Assembly (NCBI GenBank): GCA_023935145.1
Contig: CM043705.1
Coordinates: 19,025,001 to 19,089,000 of the forward strand
Direction: 5' to 3'
Length of the DNA stretch: 64,000 nt
From: Bretschneidera sinensis
Taxonomy: Eukaryota > Streptophyta > Magnoliopsida > Brassicales > Akaniaceae
In this document: positions 1-11,182 of the stretch, one piece after another
How positions within the stretch are numbered: the stretch's first letter is position 1
Layout: every line of letters starts with the position of its first letter
Notes under the pieces: generated by a model
What the model was told of the DNA's origin: nothing
Seen by the model: only the letters and a program-made list of their open reading frames with translations
Databases searched by the model: none
Made by a program: the position numbers and the translations under genes

Positions 1-773
1 TGTCGACATGTGGGAAGATGTTCCCAAATAATAATAACATTTAAATTCACGTATCGCATTTGCTTTAAATATTGATTGTTATTGCTTGATATTCTAAATT
101 ATTATTCTTGATTATAAATTGATTGATAGATGATTGAGTCTCACAGAGAGACAAAAATGATGAGAAAAAAATATGAAAGTATGATATAATAAGAATTATC
201 TAAATGATTGATTATATACTGTGAACCTCATAAGGAGGTAATTATGAGACAAAATTGATAGTTCCAAGAGGATTTAATATATGAGAAGAGGAGATTGATA
301 AGAGATAGGGATTATGATATGAGTAATGATAATAGGATGCTATTATCAAATTGTATGAGATATAGATGAATGAATATTGGAAGACTAATTATACAAATTG
401 AATACCTCTAGTAAATTTAATTCGTTGAGCTTGTGAAGCTCACTCCTCATTGTTAAATAATTTCTGGTAACAGGCAGGACAAATAGATTGACAAGCTGAT
501 ATTCAGACTGAGTCATTATCTGTAAGCCATGTGGTCCACATCCTTAGACTAATGGAAAGAAACAAAAATATTTGTAAATATTCATGTATGTTACGTTGTA
601 TATACTGTTCAGTTGAGATCTGAATGATGTAACTCCCTTATTGAAGGTTGAGAATTTATGTATGTAGATAATACAGTTGATGTTTTTATTTTGTTGGATA
701 TATGTGTCGTATTGGGATCTCAAAAAGTGACGACACCGTCTCATGTGTGACCAACCTGAGATGGGTCATTATA
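1..773 (+). repeat. Truncated LTR of a Tekay-like gypsy element, inverted relative to the next element
   Basis: Read in reverse complement, this stretch matches the LTR at 1535-2450 in order: the fragment near the Tekay LTR motif GGGAACATCTTC, the 'tgaggttcac' and 'gagactca' blocks, the 'gagcttgtaaagctca' block, and finally the LTR terminus, here degraded to GGGTCATTATA at about 761-773. It therefore lies in the opposite orientation to the element starting at 1535. Its left side runs off the window, so it may be a solo LTR or the 3' LTR of an element lying outside. No target duplication can be tested. Confidence 0.75.
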
Positions 774-1216
774 GAGAGAGACCGAGTAAATGAGACAAAG
801 GTGTAGGGTTTCTTCTTTTAAAAAAAGAAACAAAAAAAAAACTTGAAAATTGTTTTAGATGAAAAAAATGACGACATTTAAATGTAACAATGTTAAGTAT
901 ATGTTAACCTAAATGATGATGTAGCATAATTTTCTATGTGGTCTAATCTTATCTATCCCAAAGCAAGTTAAGGATTAAGATGGATCTAAATTGAGTTTCT
1001 TGTTCCCTTCCAAAATTGAGAGAATCATAATTCACCTATATTTAAACAATTTATCTTCCTTTTTACGTTCTCACGCATGAAATTAATTTTTACCTTTTAA
1101 AACACCAAACTTTTAATTCTTTTTTTTTTGGTTGAAAATGGAAAAAATTACATTAAACGTAAACCAAGATACAATTTTGGAACCCATGTCCAAAATGAAA
1201 AATAAAAAATAAGGAG
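774..1216. other. No gene seen; A-rich spacer
   Basis: This spacer between the inverted LTR and the RNase H-like relic has poly-A and poly-T runs (about 818-842 and 1122-1132) and no coding signal that I recognise. Confidence 0.6.
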
Positions 1217-1529
1217 CTAAAAGCATTTAATTACATATGACCATTCCTTCATTTTCATTGCTAGCATATTTACCGCTTGGTTGGCTTCCCGAAACATATG
1301 GAGAAGCTTGTAGTTAACAAAATCCTTAATAAATAACCTATATTCATTAAAAATTAAGTCATGTAGATGATGTTTAGTGTCTTCTTTGTTGATGAGGTTG
1401 ATCATGTCTTTAGCATAAAGCTCCATTTCAAGCTTAGAAATTCCTAAATCACGAGCCATAAAAGATCATCTCTCAAGGCCTAAAGCTCTACTGGAATACC
1501 TGATTATGCCTAATTTTTTTTTGAAGTCA
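1217..1529 (-). pseudogene. RNase H-like (RVT_3-type) relic, C-terminal half
   Basis: The minus strand carries an 80-codon open stretch containing ARDLGISKLEMEL, then HHLHDLIFNEYR, then a run ending FREANQAVN. This is the order seen in the plant RVT_3 RNase H-like domain (alpha-helix with the conserved Glu region, then the C-terminal 'FREAN..AD.LA' helix). Upstream, towards 1510, the matching AELWALRDGL-type helix is visible but carries a stop and a frameshift. The relic ends exactly at the gypsy insertion site; the N-terminal half resumes beyond the element at 11183. Such domains occur in non-LTR retrotransposons and in stand-alone plant proteins, and I cannot tell which parent this came from. 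Confidence 0.7.
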
Positions 1530-2456
1530 CATCCTGTAACAACCCATCCCGGATTGGTCACCCCCGGGATGGTGTCATCACGTTTTGAAATCCCAACACG
1601 ACACATATATGCAACAATATAAAAATACATCAACTGAAATTAAAAATTACATCTATTCCTCAACTCATAAACAATATATAAATATAATGAAATGCATGAA
1701 AAGATTTTATTAAAAATTTTCTTTCTTCTTTTTTACAATATCTGAAGACTTGACCACGAGAGCTAATTAAGGTAATTATTCTAATATCAGCTCTAAACTC
1801 TATCTGTTACCCGCTGCCTGGAAATTTTCAACAACGAAAAGTGAGCTTTACAAGCTCAGTGAATTAAATTTACTAAAAGTACTCGATTATATACTTCCAG
1901 TCACATCTTATAATTCAATCGTTTCTAATTCATCAATATTAATAAGCTATTTCTTCACATATAATAATTCAATCTTTCCAATAATCTTCCAATATTCATT
2001 CATTCATTATCTCATATAATTCAATAATAACATTTTATTATCACTACTCATATCATAATTCCAACCATTATACAATCTCTTTTTAAATTAATCATCAAAC
2101 ATATCAATTTTTCTTCTGATACATTTAATCATCTTGAGATTATCAATTCAACATTATTATTTACCTCGTTATGAGGTTCACACCATATAATCAATTAATC
2201 AAATAATTTTTAACATATCATACTTCCATATTTCTTTCTCATCATATATGTCTCTTTGTGAGACTCATTTGTCTATTAATAATTTCACAATCAAGACTGA
2301 TACTTTTGCATCTCAATCAATAATAATAAAATAACCAAATAAATACACGCATGTGTTTAAACCATCTTTCTTTCTTTCGTTCGTTCTTTTTCAGCACATC
2401 ATCTCATTATTTCATATTATAATCTGGGAACATCTTCTCACATGTTGACATGTTTC

Positions 2457-2585
2457 AACCAGACCAGCTGCCTTCCTGGTCTTCTTAGCTAGACCAGCTG
2501 CCTTCCTGGTCTTTTTAGTCAGACCAGTTGCATTCTTGGTCTTATCAGCCAGACCAGCTAGCTGCCTTCTTAGTCTTCTCAGCTG
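2457..2585 (-). repeat. Tandem ~30-bp repeats within the LTR
   Basis: Four to five imperfect copies of a unit containing AGACCAGCTGCCTTCCTGGTC follow one another. The same unit is expanded to about nine copies in the partner LTR (9838-10112). Confidence 0.85.
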
Positions 2586-3065
2586 TTTAAGTCAGTTTTT
2601 TAAAAGAATTATTTTATTCAATAATAAATCTTTCATATATATATATTATTTTAATTCCATATCATATTTATCAAATTACTTTTTTACGTTTATTTTAAGA
2701 ATACGGGTATTACACTCTCCATCTATTTTGTTTTCTTTATTTCATCATTTTAAAGCAAGCATACTATTGTCTTTGGTTGCCAAAATCATCAAATTCATCA
2801 TTTTTGTTTTGCTAAGCTTACAATATTTTATGCGAAACCCCACAATTTTCTTGACTTCAATATCAAAAGATAAAAAAAAACCACCCATCTCTAAATCATT
2901 TTATGGGCATACGAGCAACCACTTGTGAAGACAACTAACTACTAGTCTAATTGGCTTCTTTCTTTTTTAAGTTTGCCTATTTTAGTGCCTTTGTCTCGTC
3001 ATTAATTTTTGGTCATAATTCTGGAAAAAAAGATCCAATGGATATTTGTTTCATAACTGTTTAGT

Positions 3066-3133
3066 AATTGATTTAAGTAAGGATTAAAGCAATTTTTTCT
3101 TAAAATGTGCTTTAATCTCCACTTAAATCAATT
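3066..3133. repeat. Imperfect inverted repeat (hairpin)
   Basis: AATTGATTTAAG...GGATTAAAGC on the left is complemented by GCTTTAATCTCC...CTTAAATCAATT on the right, giving arms of about 24 nt around a loop of about 20 nt. It lies in the non-LTR part of the rearranged left terminal repeat. Confidence 0.7.
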
Positions 3134-3339
3134 CCCAAACCATTGCCAACATGGATCTTAAGGTTCTGATTGGAAAGAAAAAAAAAATAAAAGTAAGAAA
3201 AGAGAGAAAACAGAAAAGAAAGATTATGGAAAAATAAGAAAATTAATATTTTCCATCACATGTTAGGTACAAATATGGAAAATCAAAGAAAAGGAAACAA
3301 GGAAAAGGAAAAATGAATTTTAGCTTTTGAGAGTTGATA

Positions 3340-3412
3340 CAGTCGACTGTAAACTTCATACAGTCGACTAAATAGTGTATACAATCGACTGTATGAACCA
3401 TTCAGTCGACTT
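3340..3412. repeat. Cluster of CAGTCGACTG-like palindromes
   Basis: CAGTCGACTG or one-base variants occur four times in about 75 bp. The same palindrome is amplified in the SIRE element at 32575-32790, 38840-39120 and 41570-41840. Confidence 0.7.
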
Positions 3413-3949
3413 GATGGAAGGCTAAAATTTCCTGAAACTCTGTGAAACTTTTTAAGTTGACTTGAAGAAAGACTCAGTCAACTGGATGTTTGAAAATTTT
3501 GAATTTTCATAACATTGAATGACAGTTGAACGTGAATAGAAGTGTCATTTGAGAAGGAACACTTAATATTCAATTTAAATTAGTTTCCTACTGAAACAAA
3601 GTGTCTCTAATGAAAAGACACACTCATTAAACACTATAAAAGTGTGTATAACTATCATAATTAAAAGATTACAATAAGATAATAAATGTGATTTTTTCTC
3701 TCTTCTTATCCTTTCTAAAAATACTGGTATGCTTATGTCCATAAATCATACAAATTTCCAGACATAAGTTTTCATCATCCATAAACTCATAAAAGCTAGT
3801 GTGGGTTATTCTTCATGAGTGCAAGCATCCATGTGTCTTCCTTTTTTTTTATTATCAATATTAAATCTTTTATACATGTAATATTTTAATTCCATATAAT
3901 ATCTATCAAATTACTTCTTTACCCTTACTTTAAGAATACTGGTATTACA

Positions 3950-3963
3950 ATTCTACCCATTTT
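3950..3963 (-). promoter_or_regulatory. Polypurine tract of the Tekay-like element
   Basis: The minus strand reads AAAATGGGTAGAA immediately before the LTR at 3949. This is the expected position and composition for the plus-strand primer. Confidence 0.5.
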
Positions 3964-4009
3964 ATAAAAATTTCATCCCCGAAATTTTCTTACTTAATTC
4001 ATGAAAAAG

Positions 4010-5460
4010 CTAGGGGTACTCTTTCCTCATTCTTGCCTCATGCTCCCAAGTAATATCTTCAACATCTTTGTTTTGCCATAATACTTGAATCAAAGAAATA
4101 ACTTTATTATGCAATACTTGTTCCTTTTTGTCTAGAATTCTTACCGATACTTGCATAAAAGTAAAATTTTCCTGAAGTTCTACAGCCTGATTCGGAATAT
4201 TATGGGATTCATCATGTAAACACTTTCTCAAAAGTGAAACATGAAACACATTATGTAATTGCTTTAACTCTGGAGGAAAATCCAATTTGTATACTACTGG
4301 TCCAACTCTTTCAATTACCTCATATGTCCCCATAAATCTCAGACTCAACTTTTCTTTCTTTTTAAATCTCAATATACCATTCCACAGAGTTCAAAAACAC
4401 CCAATCACTAACCTGAAACTCAAGAGGTTTTCTTTTATTATCAGCATATCCCGTCTGTCTGTTCTGTGCTACTCTAAGGTTCTTTTTAACTATTTTGATA
4501 ATCTCTGTAGTCAAATATATCATTTCTAAACCAAATACCTTTCTTTCTCCAACTTCATCATAACATATTGGAGTTCTGCACCTTCTACCATATAAAGCCT
4601 AAAATGGTGTCATTCCAATACTAGTTTGATATTGATTATTGTTTGAAAACTCAATCAAAGGTAAATAAGCATCCCAGCTCAAAGAGAAACTCAATACACT
4701 TGCCCTCAACATATCTTCTAGTATTCTAATGATTCTCTTTGTCTGCCCATCAGTTTGAAGATGAAAAGTTGTGCTAAACTATAATTGCGTACCCATAGCT
4801 TCCTGAAAACCCTCCAAAATCTAGAAGTAAATCTAGAATCTCTATCTGATACAATGCTTAAAGGAACTCCATGTAGTCTCATAATTTCCACTACATATAA
4901 TTCAGCCAACTTTTCAGGACTCCAGGTAGTCTTAATGGGAAGAAAATGCGAAGACTTAGAAATTCTATCAACTATAACCCATACAGCATCATGACCTCTT
5001 TGGGTACAGGGAAAACCATAAAAAAAATTCATGCTCACATTCTCCCATGGCTATTCAGGTACTGGAAAAGGTTATAATAAACCTACTGGATATCTATTCT
5101 CAGATTTCACTTGTTGATAAATTAAACATCTAGAAATATACTTAGCTATATCCTTCTTTATCTCTGACCACCAATAATTTTTTCTCAACCCTCTATAAAT
5201 CTTATTATTACCTGACTACATAGAATACACAGAATTATGATCCTCTCTTAGTATCTCTTTTCTTATCCAAACATCATTGGGAATACAAACTCTATGTCTC
5301 AATACCACTATACCATCTTCTCTAATTCTAAACTCAGTTGGCTTCCCACTCAATACTTCCTGTTTGATCTTCTTTATCCCTTCATCTCTACTATGCATCT
5401 GTAATAAGTGATCAATAATAGAAGATTGTACCACCATATCTGCCATCAATACTCCTCTAT
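4010..5460 (-). pseudogene. gypsy integrase (zinc-binding, core, chromodomain-like tail), broken
   Basis: Reading leftwards on the minus strand, the N-terminal zinc-binding region (about 5110-5260) keeps the first histidines, but the second cysteine of the C-x2-C pair is replaced by tyrosine. The catalytic core (4718-5038) retains the region around [11 protein letters not shown] and a second Asp in IVSDRDSRF; downstream it frameshifts, and the Glu-bearing helix is not in the same frame. The tail (4010-4372) has VYKLDFPPELKQLHNVFHVS followed by VRILDKKEQ...VLWQ...ITWEHEARM, the chromodomain-like ending typical of Tekay/Del. The enzyme would integrate element cDNA. In-frame stops between segments make it non-functional. 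Confidence 0.88.
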
Positions 5461-5499
5461 CACTGATACTTAACTGTATTCTCATTTTTCTTAATTCTA

Positions 5500-6073
5500 C
5501 CATCAAGCTAATATCATGACTTATAATAGCAGCTAATCTCCCTATAGATTTTCTACTCAATGCATCATCTACTACACTAGCCTTCCCTGGATGATAGTGA
5601 ATTGTATAGTCATAGTCACTAATCAACTCCATCCACCTCAAATTCAACTCTTTCTGGGTAGGTAAATACATCAAACTTTTATACTCAGTAAAAATTTCAC
5701 AAGTGGCTCCATACAGATGATGTCTCTAAATCTTCAAAGCAAAAACTATGGCAGCCAATTATAAATCATGGGTCGGTTAATTTCTCCCATGGTTCTTCAA
5801 TTCCCTAGAAGCATAAGCTATAACTCTACCATGTTGCATTAACACATACCCTAACCCATGATGTGACGCATCACTATATACCACAAATCCTTCATCACCA
5901 CAAGGAAGCACTAATACCGGAGCAGTAGTTAATTTCTCTTTCAACAGCTGGAAACTCTTCTCACATTCTTCCAACCATATAAACTTCACTTCTTTCCTGG
6001 TTAATCTAGTCAATGGTCTAACAATAATAGAAAAATCTTGGATAAACCTCCTATAATAACCAGCCAACCCCAA
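5500..6073 (-). pseudogene. gypsy RNase H, broken
   Basis: The 5777-6073 segment starts with the RT connection (GLAGYYRRFI) and contains FVVYSDASHHGLGYVL, the first catalytic Asp region of Ty3-type RNase H, then VIAYASREL. After a break, 5500-5674 carries [20 protein letters not shown], the end of RNase H leading to the integrase linker. It would degrade the RNA strand of the RNA:DNA hybrid during reverse transcription. Stops separate the two parts. Confidence 0.88.
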
Positions 6074-6110
6074 AAAAACTTATAATTTCAGTCACACTAG
6101 TGGGTCTTTC

Positions 6111-6941
6111 CTAATTCAACACTGCCTCTATTTTCTGTGGGTCAATGGCTATACTATCTCCTGATACAACATGCCCCAAGAAAGATATTTCACTCAACCA
6201 AAACTCACACTTAGAGAATTTCTCATACAATTTCTCTCTCCTTAGGATTTCCAACACTATCTTTAAATGTTGCCCATGTTCCTCTTCATTCTTGGAATAT
6301 ACTATAATATCATCAATAAATGCAATTACAAACTTATCCAAGAATGATTTAAACACCTGATTCATTAGATCCATAAATGATACAGGAGAATTAGTTAACC
6401 CAAATGGCATTACAAGGAACTCATGATTGCCATAACGTATCCTAAAAGCAATCTTAGGCATTTCCCCATCCTTTATCCTCAATTGATGATAACCCGATCT
6501 CAGGTCAATCTTATAAAACACCTTAACCCCCTATAACTGCTCGAATAAATCATCTATCCTAGGAAAAGGATATTTATTCTTAATGGTGATCTTATTCAAC
6601 TGTCTATAATCAATACACAACTTCATCATTCCATCATTCTTCTTCATAAACAACACATGGGCTCCCCAAGAGGACATACTAGGTCGAATAAATTATTTAT
6701 CTAGCAACTCTTAAAGTTGAACTTTCAATTCTCTTAACTCAGCTGGTGCCATTCTATAAGGTGCTATAGATAAAGGTACTGATCGTGGAATCACTTCAAT
6801 AGAAAACTTAATCTCTCTGTTCGGAGGCAAACCAAACAACTCCTCACGGAATACATCAGAAAAATCTTTTACTACAAATATTTCTTCTAACTTCCTAATC
6901 TCCTTTTTAGAATCCACTTCATACGCCAAAATACCCTTCAC
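6111..6941 (-). pseudogene. gypsy reverse transcriptase, broken
   Basis: The N-terminal part (6711-6941) holds the linker FSDVFREELFGLPP and the YRMAPAEL motif. The catalytic part (6111-6521) contains [13 protein letters not shown], the MPFGLTNSP motif and the metal-binding FIDDIIVYS box, then the LGHVVS segment. These are diagnostic for Ty3/gypsy RT. About 170 bp between the parts carry stops or a frameshift. The protein would copy element RNA into cDNA in cytoplasmic virus-like particles. Confidence 0.92.
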
Positions 6942-7188
6942 AACCCTTCTTTAAACATTTACTAGTAGTCATGAAAAAAATAAGACAGTTGGCAAGTATC
7001 TTAAGTTCTCCCTGAAAATTAAACTTCTATTGCCCTGGTTCAATGAACACCTCATTCTTTCTAAAACAATCTACCCAAACATTATATGTAGATAACCAAT
7101 TCATCCCTAGAATTAAATCAAAATCTGTCATATTTAAAGGCAATAAATCAACTTCAAATTCTCTTCTTGTCATATTAATCACATAACC

Positions 7189-7611
7189 CTAATAAATTAT
7201 CTTGATAATAACCTTATCCCCATTAGGAACCTCAACAATAACAGCATGCATCAAAGGACTAACACAAGCATCAATAGATTTCATATACACACTGGATGCA
7301 AAAGAATGGTTTGCACCAGGATCAATCAATAATCTAGTAGGTCTATCAAGAATAGATACCATACCCATAACAATATCAAGAGTGGCTTGTTTATCCTGTT
7401 GGGTCAATGCATAGACTCTACTACCTCTAGGTTGTAACTGACCATCGTGTCCTCTCTCAGCTACTGATCCTCTATCTCTGCCCTGCATACTCTCTGATCC
7501 ACCACATCTTTCCACTTGTTTTCTTCTAACATCTCTAACACTTGTCTCAACATATTTCTCTGCTGGACAATCTACACTAATATGTCCTCCCTTACTACAT
7601 ACAAAGCACAT
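7189..7611 (-). pseudogene. gypsy gag zinc knuckle and aspartic protease, broken
   Basis: A CCHC knuckle is visible at the start (CFVCSKGGHISVDC), followed by a basic Ser/Gly/Arg-rich linker and the retropepsin active-site region LLIDPGANHSFAS. DPG in place of DSG/DTG occurs in this plant gypsy lineage (recalled, not checked). The knuckle packages element RNA; the protease cleaves the polyprotein. The reading frame ends in a stop before RT. Confidence 0.85.
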
Positions 7612-7823
7612 CAGAGTAAGACAATTTCGAGATAGATGTCATATTTGATTACATCTATAACAAACTTTTGTCTCTCGATCATACATCAGATTATCACTTC
7701 CCTTTGGTGGCATACTTACTCATCTACTATAACTTTCAGTTCCCATAATCTGTCTTCCAAATCTAGGGGTCCACCAATATTACTCTGAGCTACAAAAGTA
7801 ACGGATCCTGCTTGCCTCTAGCT

Positions 7824-8639
7824 CTATATTACAGTTTTCAGTGACGAGGAATGCCTCATCTGGGGTGACCTCCCACCCTGCACACTCATACTACTATCAC
7901 CTTTAGGTCCCTCAAATCTAGACCTCTTCAGCCAATCCCTCTTACATCTAAATTCCATCACATCTTTCTTAATCAGTAATGCTTTATCCACCATTATAGT
8001 ATAATTCCCAATACCCATGTAAGAGTGTTTAGTTCGAATTTCATAGTGTAACCCATCTAAAAATCTCTTACATTTCTTCTCCTCTGTATTTACTAACTCG
8101 GGTAAAAACCTAGATGAGGCTATAAATCTGCTATCATACTCAGCCATAGATAAAGTATTATGCCTTAAATGAATAAAATATATGTCTTGTTGTTCTCAAA
8201 ACGTATCCGAAAAATACTTCGCAAAGAACACATCCCTAAACCTATGCCAAGTTAAGGATTGATCTACTTGTGTACTCAATCTAGCCAGAATATCCTCCTA
8301 CCATTAAGAAGCCTCACCTTCCAGCTTAGATGAAACAAAAGCAACCTTCTACCTATCTGTCACTAGTAAGACTTCAAAATATTCCTCAACATTTTTAATC
8401 CACTGATTAGTTTCAATAGGATTTACAGATCCTTTAAAAGACTGGGGTTTAAATTTAACAAATCTCACAAAACAATCCCCTTGCATCTCATGTGCAAACA
8501 CACCATCTCCCTCATAAGTCTCTTGTCTCACCACATCAGGTTCTGTTCTATCTCTTTCCTCTAATCTCTTTTGTAAATTATCAACCATTTCTTCTGCTGC
8601 ATTCATTCTCTTTATAACACGATTAAGAACTTCTTTCAA
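7824..8639 (-). pseudogene. gypsy gag (capsid-like), broken
   Basis: The N-terminal segment (8349-8639) holds a charged region and then FVRFVKFKPQSFKGSVNPIETNQWI, the entry to the retrotransposon Gag domain. The second segment (7824-8147) begins MAEYDSRFIASSRFLPEL and includes FLDGLHYEIR, the end of that domain. Gag would form the capsid shell. The middle of the domain is interrupted by stops at about 8150-8350. Confidence 0.85.
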
Positions 8640-8880
8640 CTCATCCCTCCTAACATTAGATTATTTCCTACCTCTATTAGTACCAAATGTACTAGCAACC
8701 TGTTCCCTTGCATGAACCATAGACTCGACCTCCCTATCCGCTTCAGCTCTTTTAAATATTAGGGGTCTACCATATCCTCCTTGATTCAGAACTCTACCTC
8801 AGACTCTGTATTAAAATGTAGTTTGTTTAAATCTTTCATTTCTTTAAATTTTTATGCAGTCTACAGAATTCTAAAACCTA

Positions 8881-8894
8881 ATGCTCTAATACCA
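8881..8894 (-). promoter_or_regulatory. Primer-binding site (initiator tRNA-Met type)
   Basis: The minus strand reads TGGTATTAGAGCAT, four bases inside the 5' LTR. It differs by one transition from the canonical plant TGGTATCAGAGC. Confidence 0.8.
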
Positions 8895-9837
8895 AAATTG
8901 TAACGACCCTTCCCGGGTTAGCCACCCCCGATACGGTGTTGTCACATTTTGAAATCCCAGCATGACACATATATGCAACAATATAAAAATATATCAATTG
9001 AAATTAAAAATTAATCCATTCCTTAACTTTTTTTCAAAGGAGATACATTATCATTCTTCTATCATAAACAATATATAAATATAACGAAATGCATGAAAAG
9101 ATTTTATTACAAATTTTCTTTCTTCTTTCTTACAATGTCTGAAAACTTGACCACGAGACTTACTTAAGGTAATTGCTCTGATATCAGCTCTAAACTCTAT
9201 CTACCCTGCCCGCTGCGTGAAAATTTTCAACAATGAGAAGTGAGCTTCAAAAGCTCACTGAATTAAATTTACTAGAAATACTCCATTATATACTTCTAGT
9301 CACATCTTATAATTCAATCGTTTCTAATTCACCAATATTAACAAGCTATTTCTTCACATATAATAATTCAATCTTTTCAATAATCTTCCAATATTCATTA
9401 ATCTACTATCTCATATAATTCAATAATAACATTCTATTATCATTACTCATATCATAATTCCAACTATTATACAATCTCTTCTTAAATAAATCATCAAGCA
9501 TATCAAATTTTCTTCTCATATATTTAATAATCTTGAGATTATCAATTCAATATCATTATTTACCTCATTATGAGGTTCACAGCATATAATCCATCAATCA
9601 AATAATATTTATCATATCATACTTTCATATTTCTTTCTCATCATATCTGTCTCTCTGCGAGACTCATTTGTCCATCAATAATTTCATAATCAAGACTAAT
9701 GCTTTAGCATCTTAATCAATAATACTAAAATAACTAAATAAATAAATATGTGTGTTTAAATCATCTTTCTTTTTCATCACATCATCTCATTATTTCATAT
9801 TATCATCTGGGAACGTCTTCCCACATGTTGACATGTT

Positions 9838-10112
9838 TCAGCCAGACCAGCTGCCTTCTTGGTCTTTTTAGCCAACTGCCTCCCTGGTCTTCTCAGCTAG
9901 ACTAACTACCTTCCTGGTCTTTTCAACCAGACCAGCTGCCTTCTTGGTCTTTTCAATCAGACCAGCTGCCTTCCTGGTCTTTTCAGTCAGACCAGCTGCC
10001 TTCCTGGTCTTTTTCAGCCAAACTAGTTGTCTTCCTTCCTGATCTTCTCAGCCAGACCAGCTGTCTTCCTAGTCTTCTCAACCAGACCAGCTGTCTTTCT
10101 GATCTTTTCTTT
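9838..10112 (-). repeat. Expanded ~30-bp tandem repeats in the LTR
   Basis: About nine imperfect copies of the AGACCAGCTGCCTTCCTGGTC-containing unit are present, against four or five in the partner LTR. Confidence 0.88.
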
Positions 10113-10904
10113 TATACATATAAGCAATAATATGCAAGCAAGCACACATCAAAGTATTCAATTAAATTATCTAGCTCTTTCTCAAAATTATTATTTTTTA
10201 TCATATTTATTAAATTGTTTCCTCTTATACCATATAAATTTTTCAATCATATTTACAGAAATTTCATATAACTTCTCAACATATTTTTCATTAATCCATC
10301 ATTTTTCAAATATAATTTCTTATATTATTAATATTCAACATTCTATTTAAGTCCCAAATCAATCAATTATCACACTTAACGAAAAATACATCATTAAATC
10401 ATTATAATTCAACCATTTATTCAAATATCATAAATTCATATTTTTATTGGTCTCGATTACTAAAAGTAAATCTAACTCACCTTGTAGCACTTAAAGCTAC
10501 TCGTGGATCACCTCCTTGCTTTTCCTGCTCCTTTAAGCAATTTCAATCGATTACTGATCATCAACACTTGACATAACATTTATACTAAAATTTCTAATTT
10601 ATTCTTCCATAATTCATACCTATAAATTTCTACATCAAGTTTCAGGTAATTTCATGCATGTATAATTTAAAAAAAAATAAAATTTGTGTTATTATCTTTT
10701 TTTCTTAAAGTTTCCCTCGAATCTCTTTGAAATTCTTCCGTAAACTTCTTCGAAATTTCAATCTTTCAAACTTTCTTTTAGTCCCCAAGTGTTTAAAGAA
10801 AGAGAGAAATTTGAGAGAGAGAATAAAATTTTGTTAAAACTTAACAGAAACTTAATTTTTAATTTTAAACCACCATACCAAACCGTCACGTTTTCTAGTG
10901 CTTA

Positions 10905-10982
10905 GTGTCCAACATGCATTTTGTGCATGTTGGGTGGACAACACCTAGATGCCCAGGTGTTTGTCCACCCCCCCCCCCCCCC
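10905..10982. repeat. Two adjacent hairpins followed by a C15 run
   Basis: CCAACATGCA...TGCATGTTGG forms one hairpin. GGTGGACAACACCT / AGGTGTTTGTCCACC (10933-10969) forms the next. A run of 15 C follows directly (10968-10982). This is LTR sequence with no counterpart in the left LTR. Confidence 0.8.
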
Positions 10983-11182
10983 TTTTTCTTCTTCTTTCTA
11001 ACCAAGAAAAACTACACCTGGATGCAACATCAATGTGCCTTTTTTTTTCTTTGTGACCACAAGTCCAGGTGTCCTTTTTTTTTATTATCAATAGTAAATC
11101 TTTCATGTATATATTATTTTAATTTTATGTAATATCTATCAAATTAATTCTTTACCCTTAATTTAAGAACATGGGTATTACA

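Larger units (their letters stand above)
1535..3949 (-). repeat. 3' LTR of the Tekay-like element, rearranged
   Basis: The left half (1535 to about 2600) aligns with 8899-10110 of the other LTR. It then jumps to an LTR terminus at 2714 (GGGTATTACA), followed by about 1.1 kb with no match in the other LTR, then a second copy of the last ~115 bp of LTR (3836-3949) that joins the element interior. The LTR thus has two right-hand termini and lacks the equivalent of about 10110-11066. The outer end is authenticated by the target duplication. Confidence 0.75.
1535..11182 (-). mobile_element. Complete Ty3/gypsy LTR retrotransposon, Tekay/Del-like chromovirus
   Basis: The plus-strand ends are TGTAACAACCC (1535) and GGGTATTACA (11182), and the element is flanked on both sides by CATCC (1530-1534 and 11183-11187), a perfect 5-bp target duplication. 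The minus strand reads 5' LTR, tRNA-Met-type primer site, gag with zinc knuckle, protease, RT, RNase H, integrase with a chromodomain-like tail, polypurine tract, 3' LTR. Domain order (RT-RNase H-integrase), LTRs over 2 kb and the integrase tail support Tekay/Del. Coding parts are split by many stops and shifts, so it is not autonomous. Confidence 0.93.
8899..11182 (-). repeat. 5' LTR of the Tekay-like element
   Basis: The 2284-bp repeat begins TGTAACGACCC and ends GGGTATTACA in plus-strand reading. It aligns with the outer part of the left LTR, but keeps about 950 bp that the left copy has lost. Confidence 0.88.

Noticed and set aside
1535..2714. Reading 1535-2714 as an independent solo LTR
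   Set aside because: The bases after 2714 (CTCTC) do not match CATCC before 1535, whereas the bases after 11182 match exactly.
2536..2928. 130-codon open frame on the plus strand
   Set aside because: It lies in LTR tandem repeats and AT-rich sequence and is hydrophobic only because of T-rich codons; no family resemblance.
9838..10112. Regularly spaced repeats considered as a CRISPR array
   Set aside because: Units are contiguous 30-bp tandem repeats without unique spacers, in a plant LTR.
10027..10350. 107-codon open frame with repeated FSARPAVFLV-type units
   Set aside because: The repeats are the 30-bp LTR tandem repeat translated; not a gene.
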